Under the pieces are notes generated by a model. The model did no database searches and was not told the origin of the DNA. It saw nothing but the letters and a program-made list of their open reading frames with translations. Positions 1 to 9,572 of a stretch of DNA of 64,000 nt are shown one piece after another. The DNA is from Hyphomicrobiaceae bacterium (lineage in GTDB: Bacteria > Pseudomonadota > Alphaproteobacteria > Rhizobiales > Aestuariivirgaceae): positions 1 through 64,000 of the forward strand of contig OMIC01000039.1 in NCBI GenBank assembly GCA_900298995.1, read 5' to 3'. How positions within the stretch are numbered: the stretch's first letter is position 1; every line of letters begins with the position of its first letter. Both the position numbers and the translations under genes were made by a program.

Positions 1-104
1 GAGCCGCTCTCCTGCGCCACGGCCGGAGGCGCTCCATCATCGGCGCGGCTCGTGGAACTCCATGCCAGTACGTTCAGTATGATGGCTGCGAGTAATGGGC
101 GCAT
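1..104 (-). CDS. N-terminus of an unidentified secreted protein (partial)
   Basis: The ORF track misses this gene because it runs off the left edge. The reverse strand reads MRPLLAAIILNVLAWSSTSR and continues in frame to the window end (34 complete codons). A GGAGG ribosome-binding site lies six bases before the ATG. The start has a hydrophobic stretch followed by a polar, Ala/Asp-rich segment, which looks like a Sec signal peptide with cleavage near the SRA-DD position. Nothing of the mature domain is visible, so no family can be named. It lies downstream of secA on the same strand with a gap of about 97 bases. Confidence 0.6.
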   Translation of the reverse strand, partial: MRPLLAAIILNVLAWSSTSRADDGAPPAVAQESG

Positions 105-201
105 CGCAGTCCTCCGATCGAATTCTTGACCCCGGCCGGAACGGGGGATTGCCTCAGCTTGATGCGGCGACGCTACTTCACCGGCTTCTGCGGTGCCGGT
201 C

Positions 202-2931
202 CTAGGCGTATGCCCCGTGGCAGTGCTTGTAACGCTTGCCCGAACCGCAGGGGCAGGGGTCATTCCGGCCCACCTTGCCCCAGGTCTTGGGGTCCTTGGG
301 GTCGGGGCCTGACTTGCGCGCGGCGAGCAGGGCACCCGCGGCGGCGGCCGGCGAGAGTTCGTCCTCGCCCGTCACTGGGTCGATGTGGTGGGCCTCCATC
401 ACCGGAAGCTCGTCCTCGCCGGGAAGCTCGGTCTGTTCGGAGGCGTCACGCAGCTGGATCTCGACGCGCATGACCTGCGCGGTGACGTTCTCGCGCAGCT
501 TGTTCACCATGCTCTCGAAGAGATTGTAGCCCTCGGTCTTGTACTCGTTTAGCGGATCGCGCTGGCCATAGCCGCGCAGGTGGATCACCTGGCGCAGCTG
601 CTCCACGGTGATGATGTGGTCGCGCCACAGCTGGTCCAGCGTGCGCAGCAGGAAGGTCTTTTCCACCTGGCTCATGATCTCTGGGCCATATTTGGCACGC
701 TTGGCGGCATAGTGCTCATTCGCTGCCGTCTCGACGCGCTCGCGGATCTCCTCGTCGGCGATCCCCTCTTCCCTGGCCCAGTCCTCGACCGGGAAGTCGA
801 GGCCCAGCGACTCGCGCAGCCGCTCGCGCAGGCCCGCCGCGTCCCACTGCTCGGCATAGGAGTTGGGCGGAATGTGGCTGGTCACCAGATCCTCGACCGT
901 GTTGTGCCGCATGTCGTCGATGGTTTCCGACACCTCCTCGCCCTTCATGATGCCGATGCGCTGGTCGAAGATCACCTTGCGCTGGTCGTTCATCACATTG
1001 TCGAACTTGAGGAGGTTCTTGCGGATGTCGAAATTGCGTGCCTCGACCTTCTGCTGGGCTTTCTCGAGCGCCTTGTTGATCCACGGATGAACGATCGCCT
1101 CGCCCTCCTTGAGGCCGCTCATCGTCAGCATGGCGTTGAGCCGCTCGGACCCGAAGATGCGCATCAGGTCGTCCTCGAGCGAGAGATAGAACAGCGAGCG
1201 GCCAGGATCGCCCTGGCGGCCGGACCGGCCGCACAGCTGGTTGTCGATGCGGCGGCTTTCGTGGCGCTCGGTGCCGATCACGAACAGGCCGCCTGCATCC
1301 AGCACCGTCTGCTTGTTGACCTCGGTCTCGGCCTTGATGGCGGCGATGCGGGCGTCGCGGTCCGGTCCGGCCGCGACATCGGCAAGCTCGGTGGCAATGC
1401 GCATGTCGGGGTTGCCGCCCAGCTTGATGTCGGTGCCGCGGCCCGCCATGTTGGTGGCGATCGTCACCGCGCCGGGCGCGCCGGCCTGAGCCACGATGGC
1501 CGCTTCCTGCTCGTGGTAGCGTGCGTTCAGCACGTTGTGCGGAACGCCCTTGGCCTTGAGCATGGCCGACAGCACTTCCGACTTCTCGATCGAGGTTGTG
1601 CCCACCAGAACCGGCTGGCCGCGGCCGCGCGCCTCCTCGATGGTATCGATGATGGCGGCGTATTTTTCCTTCGCGGTGCGATAGACTTGGTCGTCCTCGT
1701 CCTTGCGTGCCACCGGCAGGTTGGTCGGAATGTCGAGCACGTCGAGGCTGTAGATATCCATGAACTCCTCGGCCTCGGTGGCCGCGGTGCCGGTCATGCC
1801 GGCAAGCTTGGCGTAGAGCCGGAAATAGTTCTGGAAGGTGATCGATGCGAGCGTCACGTTCTCGGGCTGGATCGACACATGCTCTTTGGCTTCCAGCGCC
1901 TGGTGCAGGCCTTCGGAATAGCGCCGTCCGGGCATCATGCGGCCGGTGAACTCGTCGATGATGACGACCTGCCCGTCCTTCACGATGTAGTCCTTGTCGC
2001 GCTGGAACAGCTTGTGCGCCCTGAGCGCCTGCTGCACGTGATGCACGATGGTCACGTTCTCGGCATCATAGAGGTTGGTGCCGCGCAGCAGGCCCGCCTC
2101 GCCCAGCACCTGCTCGAGATGCTCGTTGCCCTTCTCGGTGAGCGTTACCGAGCGCTGCTTCTCGTCGAGATCGAAATCATCCGGCGTCAGCGCCGGTATG
2201 AAGGCATTTACCGAGTTGTAGAGATCGGACTTGTCATCGACAGGCCCCGAGATGATGAGAGGCGTGCGCGCCTCGTCGACGAGGATCGAGTCGACCTCGT
2301 CGACAATCGCGAAATTGTGTCCGCGCTGCACCATCTCGGCGAGATGATACTTCATGTTGTCGCGGAGATAGTCGAAGCCCAGCTCGTTGTTGGTGGCGTA
2401 GGTCACGTCCGAGCCATAGGCCTGGCGGCGCTGCTCGTCGCTCAGCCCATGCACGATGACGCCGGTCGACAGTCCGAGGAAGGAGTAGATCTGGGCCATC
2501 CAGGCGGCGTCACGGCGCGCGAGATAGTCGTTGACGGTGACGACATGCACGCCCTTGCCGGTCAGCGCATTGAGGTACACGGGCAGCGTCGCCACCAGTG
2601 TCTTGCCTTCGCCGGTCTTCATCTCGGCGATGCGACCCTCATGCAGCACCATGCCGCCGATCAGCTGCACGTCGAAGTGGCGTTGGCCGAGGGTGCGCTT
2701 GGCGGCTTCGCGCACCGTGGCGAAGGCTGGCACGAGAATGTCGTCGAGATCCTTGCCGCTGGCCAGTTCGGCCTTGAACATGTCCGTCCGCGCGCGCAGC
2801 GCCTCATCGGAGAGGCCGGAGAGTTCCGGTTCGAGGGCGTTGATGGCCTCGACGCGCACCCGGTACTTGCCGATCCGCCGGTCGTTGCTCGAGCCGAAAA
2901 TCCTGGCGGCGATGCCGCGCAATCCGAACAT
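202..2931 (-). CDS. secA: Preprotein translocase ATPase SecA
   Basis: This is the motor ATPase that drives unfolded preproteins through the SecYEG channel at the inner membrane. The 909-residue length is normal for alphaproteobacterial SecA. Visible features are the Walker A motif MKTGEGKT near residue 105, the DEAD-like segment [18 protein letters not shown] near residue 210, helicase domain 2 motifs ([19 protein letters not shown]) and the C-terminal zinc/SecB-binding tail [14 protein letters not shown]. The start is supported by GAAGGA about eight bases upstream. It is divergent from the PpiC-like foldase gene, so export and periplasmic folding genes share an intergenic region. No disruption is seen. 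Confidence 0.99.
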   Translation of the reverse strand: MFGLRGIAARIFGSSNDRRIGKYRVRVEAINALEPELSGLSDEALRARTDMFKAELASGKDLDDILVPAFATVREAAKRTLGQRHFDVQLIGGMVLHEGRIAEMKTGEGKTLVATLPVYLNALTGKGVHVVTVNDYLARRDAAWMAQIYSFLGLSTGVIVHGLSDEQRRQAYGSDVTYATNNELGFDYLRDNMKYHLAEMVQRGHNFAIVDEVDSILVDEARTPLIISGPVDDKSDLYNSVNAFIPALTPDDFDLDEKQRSVTLTEKGNEHLEQVLGEAGLLRGTNLYDAENVTIVHHVQQALRAHKLFQRDKDYIVKDGQVVIIDEFTGRMMPGRRYSEGLHQALEAKEHVSIQPENVTLASITFQNYFRLYAKLAGMTGTAATEAEEFMDIYSLDVLDIPTNLPVARKDEDDQVYRTAKEKYAAIIDTIEEARGRGQPVLVGTTSIEKSEVLSAMLKAKGVPHNVLNARYHEQEAAIVAQAGAPGAVTIATNMAGRGTDIKLGGNPDMRIATELADVAAGPDRDARIAAIKAETEVNKQTVLDAGGLFVIGTERHESRRIDNQLCGRSGRQGDPGRSLFYLSLEDDLMRIFGSERLNAMLTMSGLKEGEAIVHPWINKALEKAQQKVEARNFDIRKNLLKFDNVMNDQRKVIFDQRIGIMKGEEVSETIDDMRHNTVEDLVTSHIPPNSYAEQWDAAGLRERLRESLGLDFPVEDWAREEGIADEEIRERVETAANEHYAAKRAKYGPEIMSQVEKTFLLRTLDQLWRDHIITVEQLRQVIHLRGYGQRDPLNEYKTEGYNLFESMVNKLRENVTAQVMRVEIQLRDASEQTELPGEDELPVMEAHHIDPVTGEDELSPAAAAGALLAARKSGPDPKDPKTWGKVGRNDPCPCGSGKRYKHCHGAYA

Positions 2932-3276
2932 GGGGTATTCCTTCAGGAAAAGGGCCTCCGGCCCGCTTGTCGAGGCGCTTTCTACTCAACTTGGCAGGCC
3001 GGGGCAACGGACCGCCGCAATTGACCGCCCGACGGAAGCCAGATGGTTGATCCAGCGCAGAATTTCAATGTGTTGCTTCCGCGCAACAGGGGGGTCATCT
3101 ATGCCCCGACCACTTGCAACCAGGCCCGGCGCAGCCCAATGTACAATCTGAATCGAAGCCGCCCTGAGTGTGGTGCAGGGGCGTCGTCTTGCCTTCCCCG
3201 GAACACCTGGAAGACAATGTGCAACGCCCGGCTTGCGGGACGCGGGTATGCGGCGGATTGTGGAACGGTGGAGTGA
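2932..3276. other. 345-base intergenic region between secA and the PpiC gene
   Basis: The region holds the divergent promoters. The minus strand has a candidate secA promoter (separate entry). On the plus strand a weak match, TTGCCT, 18 bases, GACAAT (3189-3218), could serve the foldase gene. A 77-codon ORF (3043-3276) abuts the foldase start, but its composition (many Arg, Cys and Asn, no domain) looks like chance. No RNA gene or strong hairpin was recognised. Confidence 0.5.
2979..3007 (-). promoter_or_regulatory. Candidate sigma-70 promoter of secA
   Basis: Read on the minus strand, TTGCCC is followed by exactly 17 bases and then TAGAAA, which is a fair vegetative promoter. It would start transcription about 55 bases before the secA ATG. 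The hexamers are only moderately close to consensus and there is no other support. Confidence 0.35.
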
Positions 3277-4269
3277 ATGTCAGTGTCCCGAATTCTTCTG
3301 AATAGTTGCGCGGCCTCGGCGCTCCTGGCTCTGGCCCTGGTCCTGCCGGTTGCGGCCCAGGAGGATGTGGCTCCCAAGGACGACAAGGTGATCGCCGTCG
3401 TCAATGGTCATGAAATCCGGGTGTCCGAGGTTCAGATGGCCACCGATGACATCATCGGCCAGCTGCCGGACCTGCCGCCCAAGGTGCGGTACCCCTTCGT
3501 CGTCGAATATCTGATCGAGCGTCATCTCCTCGCCCAGTATGCGGTCAAGGAGGGCATTGCCGATACCGAAGAATACAAGCGCCGCCTTGCGCTCTATCAG
3601 GCCAAGGCCCTGCGCGACGCTTATTTCTTCCAGAAGATTCGTCCAATGGTGACGGAAGACGACATCCGGAAGGCCTATGAGGAAGAGGCAGCCAAGCTGC
3701 AGCAGACCGAGCGCGCCCGCGCCCGGATGATTCTCGTCGCCACCGAACAGGAAGCCAATGACATTCTCGCGCGTCTCGCCAAGGGCGAAAAGTTCGAGGA
3801 TCTGGCCAAGCAGTATAGCCTCGACGGCTCCAAGGATTACGGCGGCGATCTCGGCTATTTCACCGCTGCCGAAATGGTGCCGGAGTTCTCCAAGGCTGTC
3901 TTCGCCCTGAAAGTGGGTGAAACCTCGCAGCCGGTGAAGACGGATTTCGGCTGGCACATCATCCGCCTCGAGGATCTCAAGCAGGGTGCCGCACAGCCCT
4001 ACGACCAGGTGAAGACGGCGATCCGCAACGTGCTTCTGCGCCGCAAGGTGGGCGAGGTGATGGAGAAGATCCGCGCCGCCTCGAAGGTCGAGATCATAGA
4101 TCCTGACCTGAAGAAATATGCTGAAGATGCTGCCAACGCCGCCAAGGCCTATCAGGAAAAGCAGCAGAAGGCCCTCGACCAGGTTGACGGCGGCATTCTA
4201 GACAGCACCGCCGATCCGGCGGGTGATGCCTCGAGCGGCAAGGGCGACCTTCAGGTTCCCGCACAGTAA
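3277..4269 (+). CDS. Periplasmic parvulin-type peptidyl-prolyl isomerase (SurA/PpiC-like)
   Basis: The protein is a secreted foldase of 330 residues. Residues 1-27 form a signal peptide ending at VAAQ. A SurA-like N-terminal region ([12 protein letters not shown] onwards) is followed by a rotamase domain at about residues 140-235, with the family signatures [16 protein letters not shown] and [11 protein letters not shown] charged, disorder-prone C-terminal tail follows. The GGAG before the annotated ATG is only three bases away and better spaced (nine bases) for the in-frame GTG at 3283, so the true start may be two codons later. It is divergent from secA and upstream of argJ. It probably assists folding of outer-membrane or secreted proteins; the exact SurA/PrsA equivalence cannot be settled here. 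Confidence 0.92.
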   Translation: MSVSRILLNSCAASALLALALVLPVAAQEDVAPKDDKVIAVVNGHEIRVSEVQMATDDIIGQLPDLPPKVRYPFVVEYLIERHLLAQYAVKEGIADTEEYKRRLALYQAKALRDAYFFQKIRPMVTEDDIRKAYEEEAAKLQQTERARARMILVATEQEANDILARLAKGEKFEDLAKQYSLDGSKDYGGDLGYFTAAEMVPEFSKAVFALKVGETSQPVKTDFGWHIIRLEDLKQGAAQPYDQVKTAIRNVLLRRKVGEVMEKIRAASKVEIIDPDLKKYAEDAANAAKAYQEKQQKALDQVDGGILDSTADPAGDASSGKGDLQVPAQ

Positions 4270-4306
4270 GAAGCCGCCGGCGCAGGTGGCTGCAAGGAGG
4301 CTTTCG

Positions 4307-5542
4307 ATGGCACATCAGGTTTCACCCCTGGCTCCTGAGGCCCAGCCGGTTCTGCCACCCATCGCCGGGGTAGGGCTGGCGTCGGCCGAAACCGGAATCC
4401 GCTACAGAAACCGTCCGGATGTCCTGCTGGCCATCATGGCGCCCGGTACCATGGTGGCTGGCTGTTTCACCCGCTCGAAGTCGCGGTCTGCGCCGGTCGA
4501 CTGGTGCGCCGCCAGCCTTGGGGGCGGTACAGCCCGTGCCCTCGTAGTCAATGCAGGAAACGCCAATGCCTTCACCGGCAAGGCCGGGGTTGCCACGGTG
4601 ACAGCCGTCGCCCGGTCAGCGGCGAAACTCATGGGCTGCAGGCCCGCCGAGATCTTCCAGGCCTCGACCGGCGTGATCGGTGAGCCACTCGATCCCGCCT
4701 TCATCACGGGCGCGCTTCCCGGACTCGCCGCCACCGCCCAGCCGGACGCCTGGTCCATGGCGGCGCAGGCCATCATGACCACCGACACCTTTCCCAAGGC
4801 CGCCACCGCAAGGGTGAAGCTCGGGGGAAGAACCGTGACCATCAACGGCATAGCCAAGGGCTCCGGCATGATCGCGCCGGACATGGCAACCATGCTCTCC
4901 TTCATCTTCACGGATGCCGCGCTTCCCCACGGGGTCCTCCAGAAACTTCTCTCTGCGGCTGTCGCCCGGAGCTTCAATTGCGTCACCGTTGATGGCGACA
5001 CGTCCACCTCGGACACCGTGCTCATGTTTGCCACCGGCGCGGCAGGCGCGCTTTCCGGCTTGCGCTCTCCCGCAGATCCGCGCCTCAGGGCCTTCGCAAA
5101 GGCGCTGGACGCGCTGTGCCTCGATCTGGCCCAGCAGGTCGCGCGTGACGGCGAGGGCGCCGAAAAGCTGATCGAGATTGCCGTGACCGGCGCCGAAACC
5201 GACAAGGCCGCGCACCGGATTGCCATGTCGATTGCCAATTCGCCTCTCGTCAAGACGGCGATTGCCGGTGAGGACGCCAACTGGGGCCGCGTCGTCATGG
5301 CCATCGGAAAGGCTGGTGAGAAGGCCCTGCGCGACCGTCTGAGGATCAAGATCGGCGGCGTGACAGTGGCCCGCAACGGCATGCGCGATCCAGCCTATCG
5401 CGAGGCTGACATCATGCCGCACATGAAGGGCCGCCACATCGCGATTGCGGCCGATGTCGGCGTGGGCAAGGGCAGGGCCACGGTGTGGACCTGCGACCTC
5501 ACCCATCGCTACATCGACATCAACGGCTCCTACCGCAGCTAG
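4307..5542 (+). CDS. argJ: Bifunctional ornithine acetyltransferase / N-acetylglutamate synthase ArgJ
   Basis: ArgJ moves the acetyl group from N-acetylornithine to glutamate in the cyclic arginine pathway and, in bifunctional forms, also makes acetylglutamate from acetyl-CoA. The precursor cleaves itself before a threonine, and the site is visible in [16 protein letters not shown] (cleavage A/T). Other family segments are [11 protein letters not shown] and [15 protein letters not shown]. The ORF track begins at 4223, inside the previous gene. I prefer ATG 4307 because AAGGAGG sits immediately upstream, giving 411 residues, the usual length. The gene ends one base before the mutT ATG, so the two are probably co-transcribed. 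Confidence 0.97.
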   Translation: MAHQVSPLAPEAQPVLPPIAGVGLASAETGIRYRNRPDVLLAIMAPGTMVAGCFTRSKSRSAPVDWCAASLGGGTARALVVNAGNANAFTGKAGVATVTAVARSAAKLMGCRPAEIFQASTGVIGEPLDPAFITGALPGLAATAQPDAWSMAAQAIMTTDTFPKAATARVKLGGRTVTINGIAKGSGMIAPDMATMLSFIFTDAALPHGVLQKLLSAAVARSFNCVTVDGDTSTSDTVLMFATGAAGALSGLRSPADPRLRAFAKALDALCLDLAQQVARDGEGAEKLIEIAVTGAETDKAAHRIAMSIANSPLVKTAIAGEDANWGRVVMAIGKAGEKALRDRLRIKIGGVTVARNGMRDPAYREADIMPHMKGRHIAIAADVGVGKGRATVWTCDLTHRYIDINGSYRS

Positions 5543-5543
5543 C

Positions 5544-5942
5544 ATGCGCGTCGTGCTCGTCGCCGCCGTGGCGCTGGTCGACCAGGATGGCCGCGTGCTT
5601 CTGGCGCGCCGCCCCTTGCACAAGCAGATGGGCGGGCTGTGGGAATTTCCCGGCGGCAAGGTCGAAGCCGGAGAGCGCCCCGAAGCTGCATTGATCCGTG
5701 AACTGAAGGAAGAACTCGGCATCGATGTCGCAGAGTCCTGTCTGGCTCCGCTCACCTTCGCCAGCCATGCCTATGACGATTTCCACCTGCTCATGCCGCT
5801 CTATGTCTGCCGCCGCTGGCAGGGGCAGGCCAAGGGACTCGAAGGTCAGGAGCTGGCCTGGGTACGACCCCTGAAACTCAGGGATTATCAGATGCCGCCG
5901 GCCGATGTGCCGCTGATCCCGTATCTGATCGATCTGCTCTAG
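5544..5942 (+). CDS. mutT: (Deoxy)nucleoside triphosphate pyrophosphohydrolase, MutT family
   Basis: This Nudix hydrolase has 132 residues. MutT removes 8-oxo-dGTP from the nucleotide pool to prevent A:T to C:G transversions. The Nudix box is complete and runs from GGKVEAGE through REL to EELGI (residues 34-56). I chose ATG 5544, one base after the argJ stop, because the protein then starts at MRVVLVAAVALVDQ, which aligns with MutT N-termini. It is translated in series with argJ. The gene ends on a CTAG that is also the stop of the convergent methyltransferase gene. Confidence 0.93.
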   Translation: MRVVLVAAVALVDQDGRVLLARRPLHKQMGGLWEFPGGKVEAGERPEAALIRELKEELGIDVAESCLAPLTFASHAYDDFHLLMPLYVCRRWQGQAKGLEGQELAWVRPLKLRDYQMPPADVPLIPYLIDLL

Positions 5943-6778
5943 ATCTTCTTCTCCTCCACCCGCAGTGCATCCGCCAGCCGCGTCTTGGCGCTGCCCGGTC
6001 TCAGCGGCTGCTGCTGGCTCTCATGCGGCGCCCAGCCGGTGATCCAGGCCACCTCGACGCTGGCGCGGACTCGGCCGTCGGGGTCTGAGAAATTGCGCTG
6101 ATAGTGTTCGATCGCCGCGCCCAGAAGCCGTCGACTCACGGGTCTTCGCGTCCGGTCGGTCAGTGCGTTGGAGAGCCCCAGCGCGCGGATCTCGCGCATC
6201 AGCGCCAGCGGGTCGGCATAGCGCAGGGTCATCCGGTCGAGATCGGCCACGGGCAGGGCAAGTCCCGCGCGCTGCAGCAGTCCGCCCAGGTCGCGCACAT
6301 CGGCCATGGGCGCCACGCGCGGCGAGACGCCACCCGTCACCGCGGCTTCGGCGGCCAGCCAGCTCTGTCGCAGTTCGGTGAGCGTCTCGCCCGCGAAGAG
6401 ACAGCCCAGCAGAAGCCCATCCGGTTTCAGCGCCCGCCGCATCTGGATCAGCGCGCCCGGCACATCATTGACGCTCTGCAGGTCGAGCACGCTGAACACC
6501 GCGTCGTGGCGTGCGGGCGGCAAGGCAAGGTCATCGCCGGGCGCGGGCATTCTTTCCTCCACGCCGAGAACCTGGCCGCCGGCCTTCAGCGCGGCAGAGA
6601 TGGCGGCAGGTTCCGGTGCGATCAGGCAGGCCTGCTCGAAGCGCCGGTTCACGAAGGCCAGCCGCGCGACAAGTTCGTCCGCCATGCTGCGCGTCAGGAT
6701 GCTGGCGTCGGACTGCCGCGCTCTGTCAGCGCGGCGTACTGCCAGAGCCCGATCGAAGATGGGCGGCGGCCCTGCCAT
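5939..6778 (-). CDS. SAM-dependent methyltransferase, BioC/NDUFAF5-like
   Basis: A 279-residue class I methyltransferase starting MAGPPPIFDRALAVRRADRA, a signature of the alphaproteobacterial and mitochondrial NDUFAF5 (C20orf7)-like group. The central Rossmann region includes DAVFSVLDLQSVNDVPGALIQ and LLGCLFAGETLTELR. In mitochondria the relative hydroxylates an arginine of complex I during assembly; whether the bacterial protein does this is inference. Its ATG overlaps the stop of the IMPase-like gene (TGATG), indicating translational coupling. Its stop is interlocked with that of mutT. BioC in biotin synthesis is the alternative reading. Confidence 0.8.
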   Translation of the reverse strand: MAGPPPIFDRALAVRRADRARQSDASILTRSMADELVARLAFVNRRFEQACLIAPEPAAISAALKAGGQVLGVEERMPAPGDDLALPPARHDAVFSVLDLQSVNDVPGALIQMRRALKPDGLLLGCLFAGETLTELRQSWLAAEAAVTGGVSPRVAPMADVRDLGGLLQRAGLALPVADLDRMTLRYADPLALMREIRALGLSNALTDRTRRPVSRRLLGAAIEHYQRNFSDPDGRVRASVEVAWITGWAPHESQQQPLRPGSAKTRLADALRVEEKKI

Positions 6779-7602
6779 CAGCCGAGGAGCTCGCGGCGGA
6801 TCAGGTCATAGGTGGCACGGTCCGGGGCCGAGATGATGCCGCCCTTGTGAAGGGTGGGCGCATAGGGGGTGCCATCGAGCAGCGCCGAAAAGCCGCCGGC
6901 CTCGGCATGGATCAGCACGCCCGCCGCATGATCCCACGGCATGAGCGTGTAGTGCAGCGCGAAATGCACGAGTCCTTCCGCGATGAGGCGGTACTCATAG
7001 GCCGCGCAGCGGTAGTTGAAGCAGGCCTTGGTCTTGGCGAGGTTGGCGACGGTGCGTGTGCGCTGCGGCTCCGGCATGAGATACCAGGAGGACACGCCGG
7101 TCATTTCGGCGAGGGCGGTGGGTTTCGCCACGCGCAGGTCGCGGCTCTTGCCATTGACGCTTTCCGCCCAGGCGCCCTGGCCGCGCAGGCCCTTGTGCCA
7201 GTCGCGCCCCACGGGATCGAGGATGAGGCCACCCACGGTCTCGCCCTTCTCGACGACCGCCGCCATGACGCCGAACAGCGGCAGGCCCCAGGCGAAGTTT
7301 GACGTGCCGTCGATCGGGTCGACGATGATCGCGAGATCGGCGTCCTTGATCCTGCCAAGCAATGTGGCATCGCGCGCCACGGATTCCTCGCCGACGAACA
7401 GCGCGTGGGGAAAGGCCTTCGCGCAGAGATCGCGGATGCGCCACTCGCCCTGCTCGTCGGCATCCGTCACGAGGTCGAGCGCGCCGGTCTTCTCGCGGAT
7501 GCCACCATCCTCGAGGCGGCGGAAGCGGGGCATGATTTCGGTTTCGGCGGCCTCCGCCAGAATGGCGGCGAGGCGGTCGAGGTCGGCGCGGGAAAAGGAC
7601 AT
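6778..7602 (-). CDS. Inositol monophosphatase-family phosphatase (possibly histidinol-phosphatase type)
   Basis: A Mg2+-dependent phosphatase of the FIG superfamily. The metal-binding motifs are all present: GEES near residue 70, DPIDGTSNFAWGLPLFGVM near residue 95 and WDHAAGVLIHAEAGG near residue 225. GIREKTGALDLVTDADEQGE is the typical N-terminal segment. I chose ATG 7602 (274 residues) over the GTG at 7608 because GGAG is five bases before the ATG. Substrates could be inositol-1-phosphate, histidinol phosphate or 3'-phosphoadenosine 5'-phosphate; sequence alone does not decide. It is divergent from comF and coupled to the methyltransferase gene downstream. Confidence 0.9.
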   Translation of the reverse strand: MSFSRADLDRLAAILAEAAETEIMPRFRRLEDGGIREKTGALDLVTDADEQGEWRIRDLCAKAFPHALFVGEESVARDATLLGRIKDADLAIIVDPIDGTSNFAWGLPLFGVMAAVVEKGETVGGLILDPVGRDWHKGLRGQGAWAESVNGKSRDLRVAKPTALAEMTGVSSWYLMPEPQRTRTVANLAKTKACFNYRCAAYEYRLIAEGLVHFALHYTLMPWDHAAGVLIHAEAGGFSALLDGTPYAPTLHKGGIISAPDRATYDLIRRELLG

Positions 7603-7677
7603 GGTCACTCCGGATGGGTTGCAGCCGCGCTGTTAGACGAATTGCGCGCGGGAATCCACGGTTCGCCGGATCCGTGC

Positions 7678-7683
7678 TAGTCT
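7678..7683 (+). promoter_or_regulatory. Possible -10 element placing comF on a leaderless mRNA
   Basis: TAGTCT ends six bases before the comF ATG, and no Shine-Dalgarno sequence is visible in between. That spacing would put the transcript start at or next to the ATG. No good -35 hexamer lies at the expected distance, so support is weak. Confidence 0.25.
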
Positions 7684-7689
7684 GGCGCC

Positions 7690-8451
7690 ATGGACAGCGC
7701 CCTGGCACAGTTTCCCGCCCGCCTCTGGCGAAGCGTGGTCGATCTGGTAACGCCCAGCCTCTGCCTTGTCTGTCAGGCGCCGGTCGAAGAGCCCGCAAGC
7801 CTGTGCGTGGCCTGCTGGACGAAGCTGCGCCACATCGACGAGCCCGTCTGCGATGTGCTCGGAACACCTTTCGCCTATGATCAGGGCGCGGGCGCGCTGT
7901 CGCCCGAGGCGCTGGCTGATCCACCCCCCTGGGACAGGGCGCGTGCCGCGGTGCTCTTCACCGACGAGTCGGCGCGCCTCGTGCACGCCCTCAAATACAG
8001 GGACCGGCCCGATGCCGGAAGTCTGATGGCGCGCATGATGGCGCGGGCGGGCCGCAGCCTGCTGGCCGGGGCGGATGTCATCCTGCCTGTGCCGCTGCAC
8101 CCCTTCCGCCTGTGGCTGCGTCGGTTCAACCAGTCGGCCCTTCTGGCTCAGGCGCTCTCCGGCATGACCGGGCAGCCCTGGCGGTCCGACCTGCTTCTCC
8201 GCCGGCGGCTGACGCGGACGCAGGTGGGGCTGGACGACGCCGGACGCCGCAGGAACGTGCGCGGCGCCTTTGGCCTTCGCGCCGGGCAGGAGGCGGCGGT
8301 GGCCGGGCGCGCGGTGCTGCTGATCGACGATGTCCGCACCACCGGCGCCACGGCGGCAGCCTGCGCAGGGGTGCTGAGGCAGGCAGGCGCGGCACGTGTT
8401 GATCTTCTGACCTTCGCTCTTGTCCCGTCGCCTGCGAGGCCGCATATTTGA
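7690..8451 (+). CDS. comF: ComF-family phosphoribosyltransferase-like protein
   Basis: A 253-residue protein with an N-terminal cysteine-rich zinc-finger-like region (CLVCQAP, then CVACWTKL) followed by a type I phosphoribosyltransferase fold with the PRPP-binding loop VLLIDDVRTTGATAAAC near residue 210. RRLTRTQVGLDDAGRRRNV is a characteristic ComF segment. ComF is needed for DNA uptake in naturally competent bacteria, but it is widespread in non-competent ones and its chemistry is unproven. It begins a plus-strand series comF, grxC, nitrilase, DUF1178 with gaps of 0-7 bases. No ribosome-binding site is seen. Confidence 0.93.
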   Translation: MDSALAQFPARLWRSVVDLVTPSLCLVCQAPVEEPASLCVACWTKLRHIDEPVCDVLGTPFAYDQGAGALSPEALADPPPWDRARAAVLFTDESARLVHALKYRDRPDAGSLMARMMARAGRSLLAGADVILPVPLHPFRLWLRRFNQSALLAQALSGMTGQPWRSDLLLRRRLTRTQVGLDDAGRRRNVRGAFGLRAGQEAAVAGRAVLLIDDVRTTGATAAACAGVLRQAGAARVDLLTFALVPSPARPHI

Positions 8452-8458
8452 CGCTGTC

Positions 8459-8725
8459 ATGACAGCCCGCCCGACCATCACCATCTACACCACCCCTGCC
8501 TGTCCCTATTGCCACGCCGCCAAGGCGCTGCTGCGGGAGAAGGGCGTAGCCTTCGAGGAAATCGACGTCCAGGATGCCTCTCGGCGTCAGCAGATGATGA
8601 AGCGCGCCAATGGCCGCCGCACCGTACCGCAGATCTTCATCGGCGCAACCCATGTGGGCGGCTGCGACGATCTTCACGAGCTTGACCGGCGCGGGGCGCT
8701 CGATCCGCTGCTCAAGGCCTCGTGA
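8459..8725 (+). CDS. grxC: Glutaredoxin 3
   Basis: A small dithiol glutaredoxin of 88 residues. The active site CPYC is at about residue 14 (TTPACPYCHAAKALL). The glutathione-binding motifs RRTVPQIFI and GGCDDL are present. It reduces protein disulfides and mixed disulfides using glutathione in the cytoplasm. The ORF track begins at 8420 inside comF; I chose ATG 8459, seven bases after the comF stop, because the protein then has the usual length. Its TGA overlaps the GTG start of the next gene. A glutathione synthase gene (gshB) lies elsewhere in this window. Confidence 0.96.
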   Translation: MTARPTITIYTTPACPYCHAAKALLREKGVAFEEIDVQDASRRQQMMKRANGRRTVPQIFIGATHVGGCDDLHELDRRGALDPLLKAS

Positions 8726-9567
8726 TCCGCGCCGCGCTGGTGCAGATGCGTTCGGGCCGCGACATGGCCCGCAACCGGGCTGATGCCGTGGCCATGATCC
8801 GCGAGGCGCGGGCAGACGGCGCCGATTTCGTCACCACGCCGGAGATGACCAACATCATCGAACCTGACCGGCCGCGTCTTCGGGCGATTGCGCGGCCTGA
8901 AACCGAGGATGAGAGTGCCGCCACCTTCGCGGCGCTGGCTGCCGAGCTTGGCCTCTGGCTCAATGTCGGTTCGCTGGCGCTGAAGGGCGCTGGCGACAGG
9001 CTGGTCAACCGCTCGCTGCTCTTTGCGCCCGATGGCCGCGTCGTGGCGCGCTACGACAAGATCCACCTCTTCGACGTCGACCTGCTCTCGGGTGAGAGCC
9101 TGCGGGAGTCGCACGCCTATGAGCCGGGCTCCGCCGCCGTGCTTGCCCGGACCAGCCTCGGACACCTGGGCCTCACCATCTGCTACGACATGCGCTTTCC
9201 CGGTCTCTACCGGACGCTGGCTCTCGCGGGCGCGAAGCTCTTTACCATCCCCTCCGCCTTCACCGTGCCCACCGGCCAGGCACACTGGCATGTACTGCTG
9301 CGTGCCCGCGCCATCGAGACGGGCAGCTTCGTGTTGGCCGCCGCCCAGGGCGGGCGCCACGACTCGGGGCGCGAAACCTTCGGCCATTCCCTGGCCGTCT
9401 CGCCCTGGGGCGAGGTGCTGGCCGAGGGCGGAACTGAACCCGGTGTCGTGCTGGCCGATCTCGACTTGAGGCTTGCCGATGAGGCGCGGGCTCGGATTCC
9501 CGCCCTCCGCGCGGGCAGCCTTCCGCATGTCCCGGTCTTGAAACCTCATTCAGGCATTGCTAGCTGA
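8722..9567 (+). CDS. Carbon-nitrogen hydrolase, Nit1-type (deaminated glutathione amidase-like)
   Basis: A nitrilase-superfamily amidase of 281 residues. The Glu-Lys-Cys triad is visible: Glu in TTPEMTNI (near residue 41), Lys in YDKIHLFDVDL (near 113) and Cys in LTICYDMRFPGLYR (near 154). That cysteine neighbourhood fits the Nit1 group, which removes deaminated glutathione, a damaged metabolite made by transaminases. The position directly after grxC, with a GTGA start/stop overlap, fits a glutathione-repair role. GTG is the only start preserving MIRAALVQM. The substrate is inferred from the motif and the neighbour. Confidence 0.9.
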   Translation: MIRAALVQMRSGRDMARNRADAVAMIREARADGADFVTTPEMTNIIEPDRPRLRAIARPETEDESAATFAALAAELGLWLNVGSLALKGAGDRLVNRSLLFAPDGRVVARYDKIHLFDVDLLSGESLRESHAYEPGSAAVLARTSLGHLGLTICYDMRFPGLYRTLALAGAKLFTIPSAFTVPTGQAHWHVLLRARAIETGSFVLAAAQGGRHDSGRETFGHSLAVSPWGEVLAEGGTEPGVVLADLDLRLADEARARIPALRAGSLPHVPVLKPHSGIAS

Positions 9568-9572
9568 ATATC

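Noticed and set aside
580-3024. Long plus-strand ORF of 814 codons opposite secA
   Set aside because: It is the antisense shadow of secA in GC-rich DNA; it is rich in His, Arg, Val and Asp with no domain, and secA itself is unmistakable.
3043-3276. 77-codon ORF directly before the PpiC gene
   Set aside because: No ribosome-binding site, no domain, and unusual residue content; more likely promoter and leader DNA.
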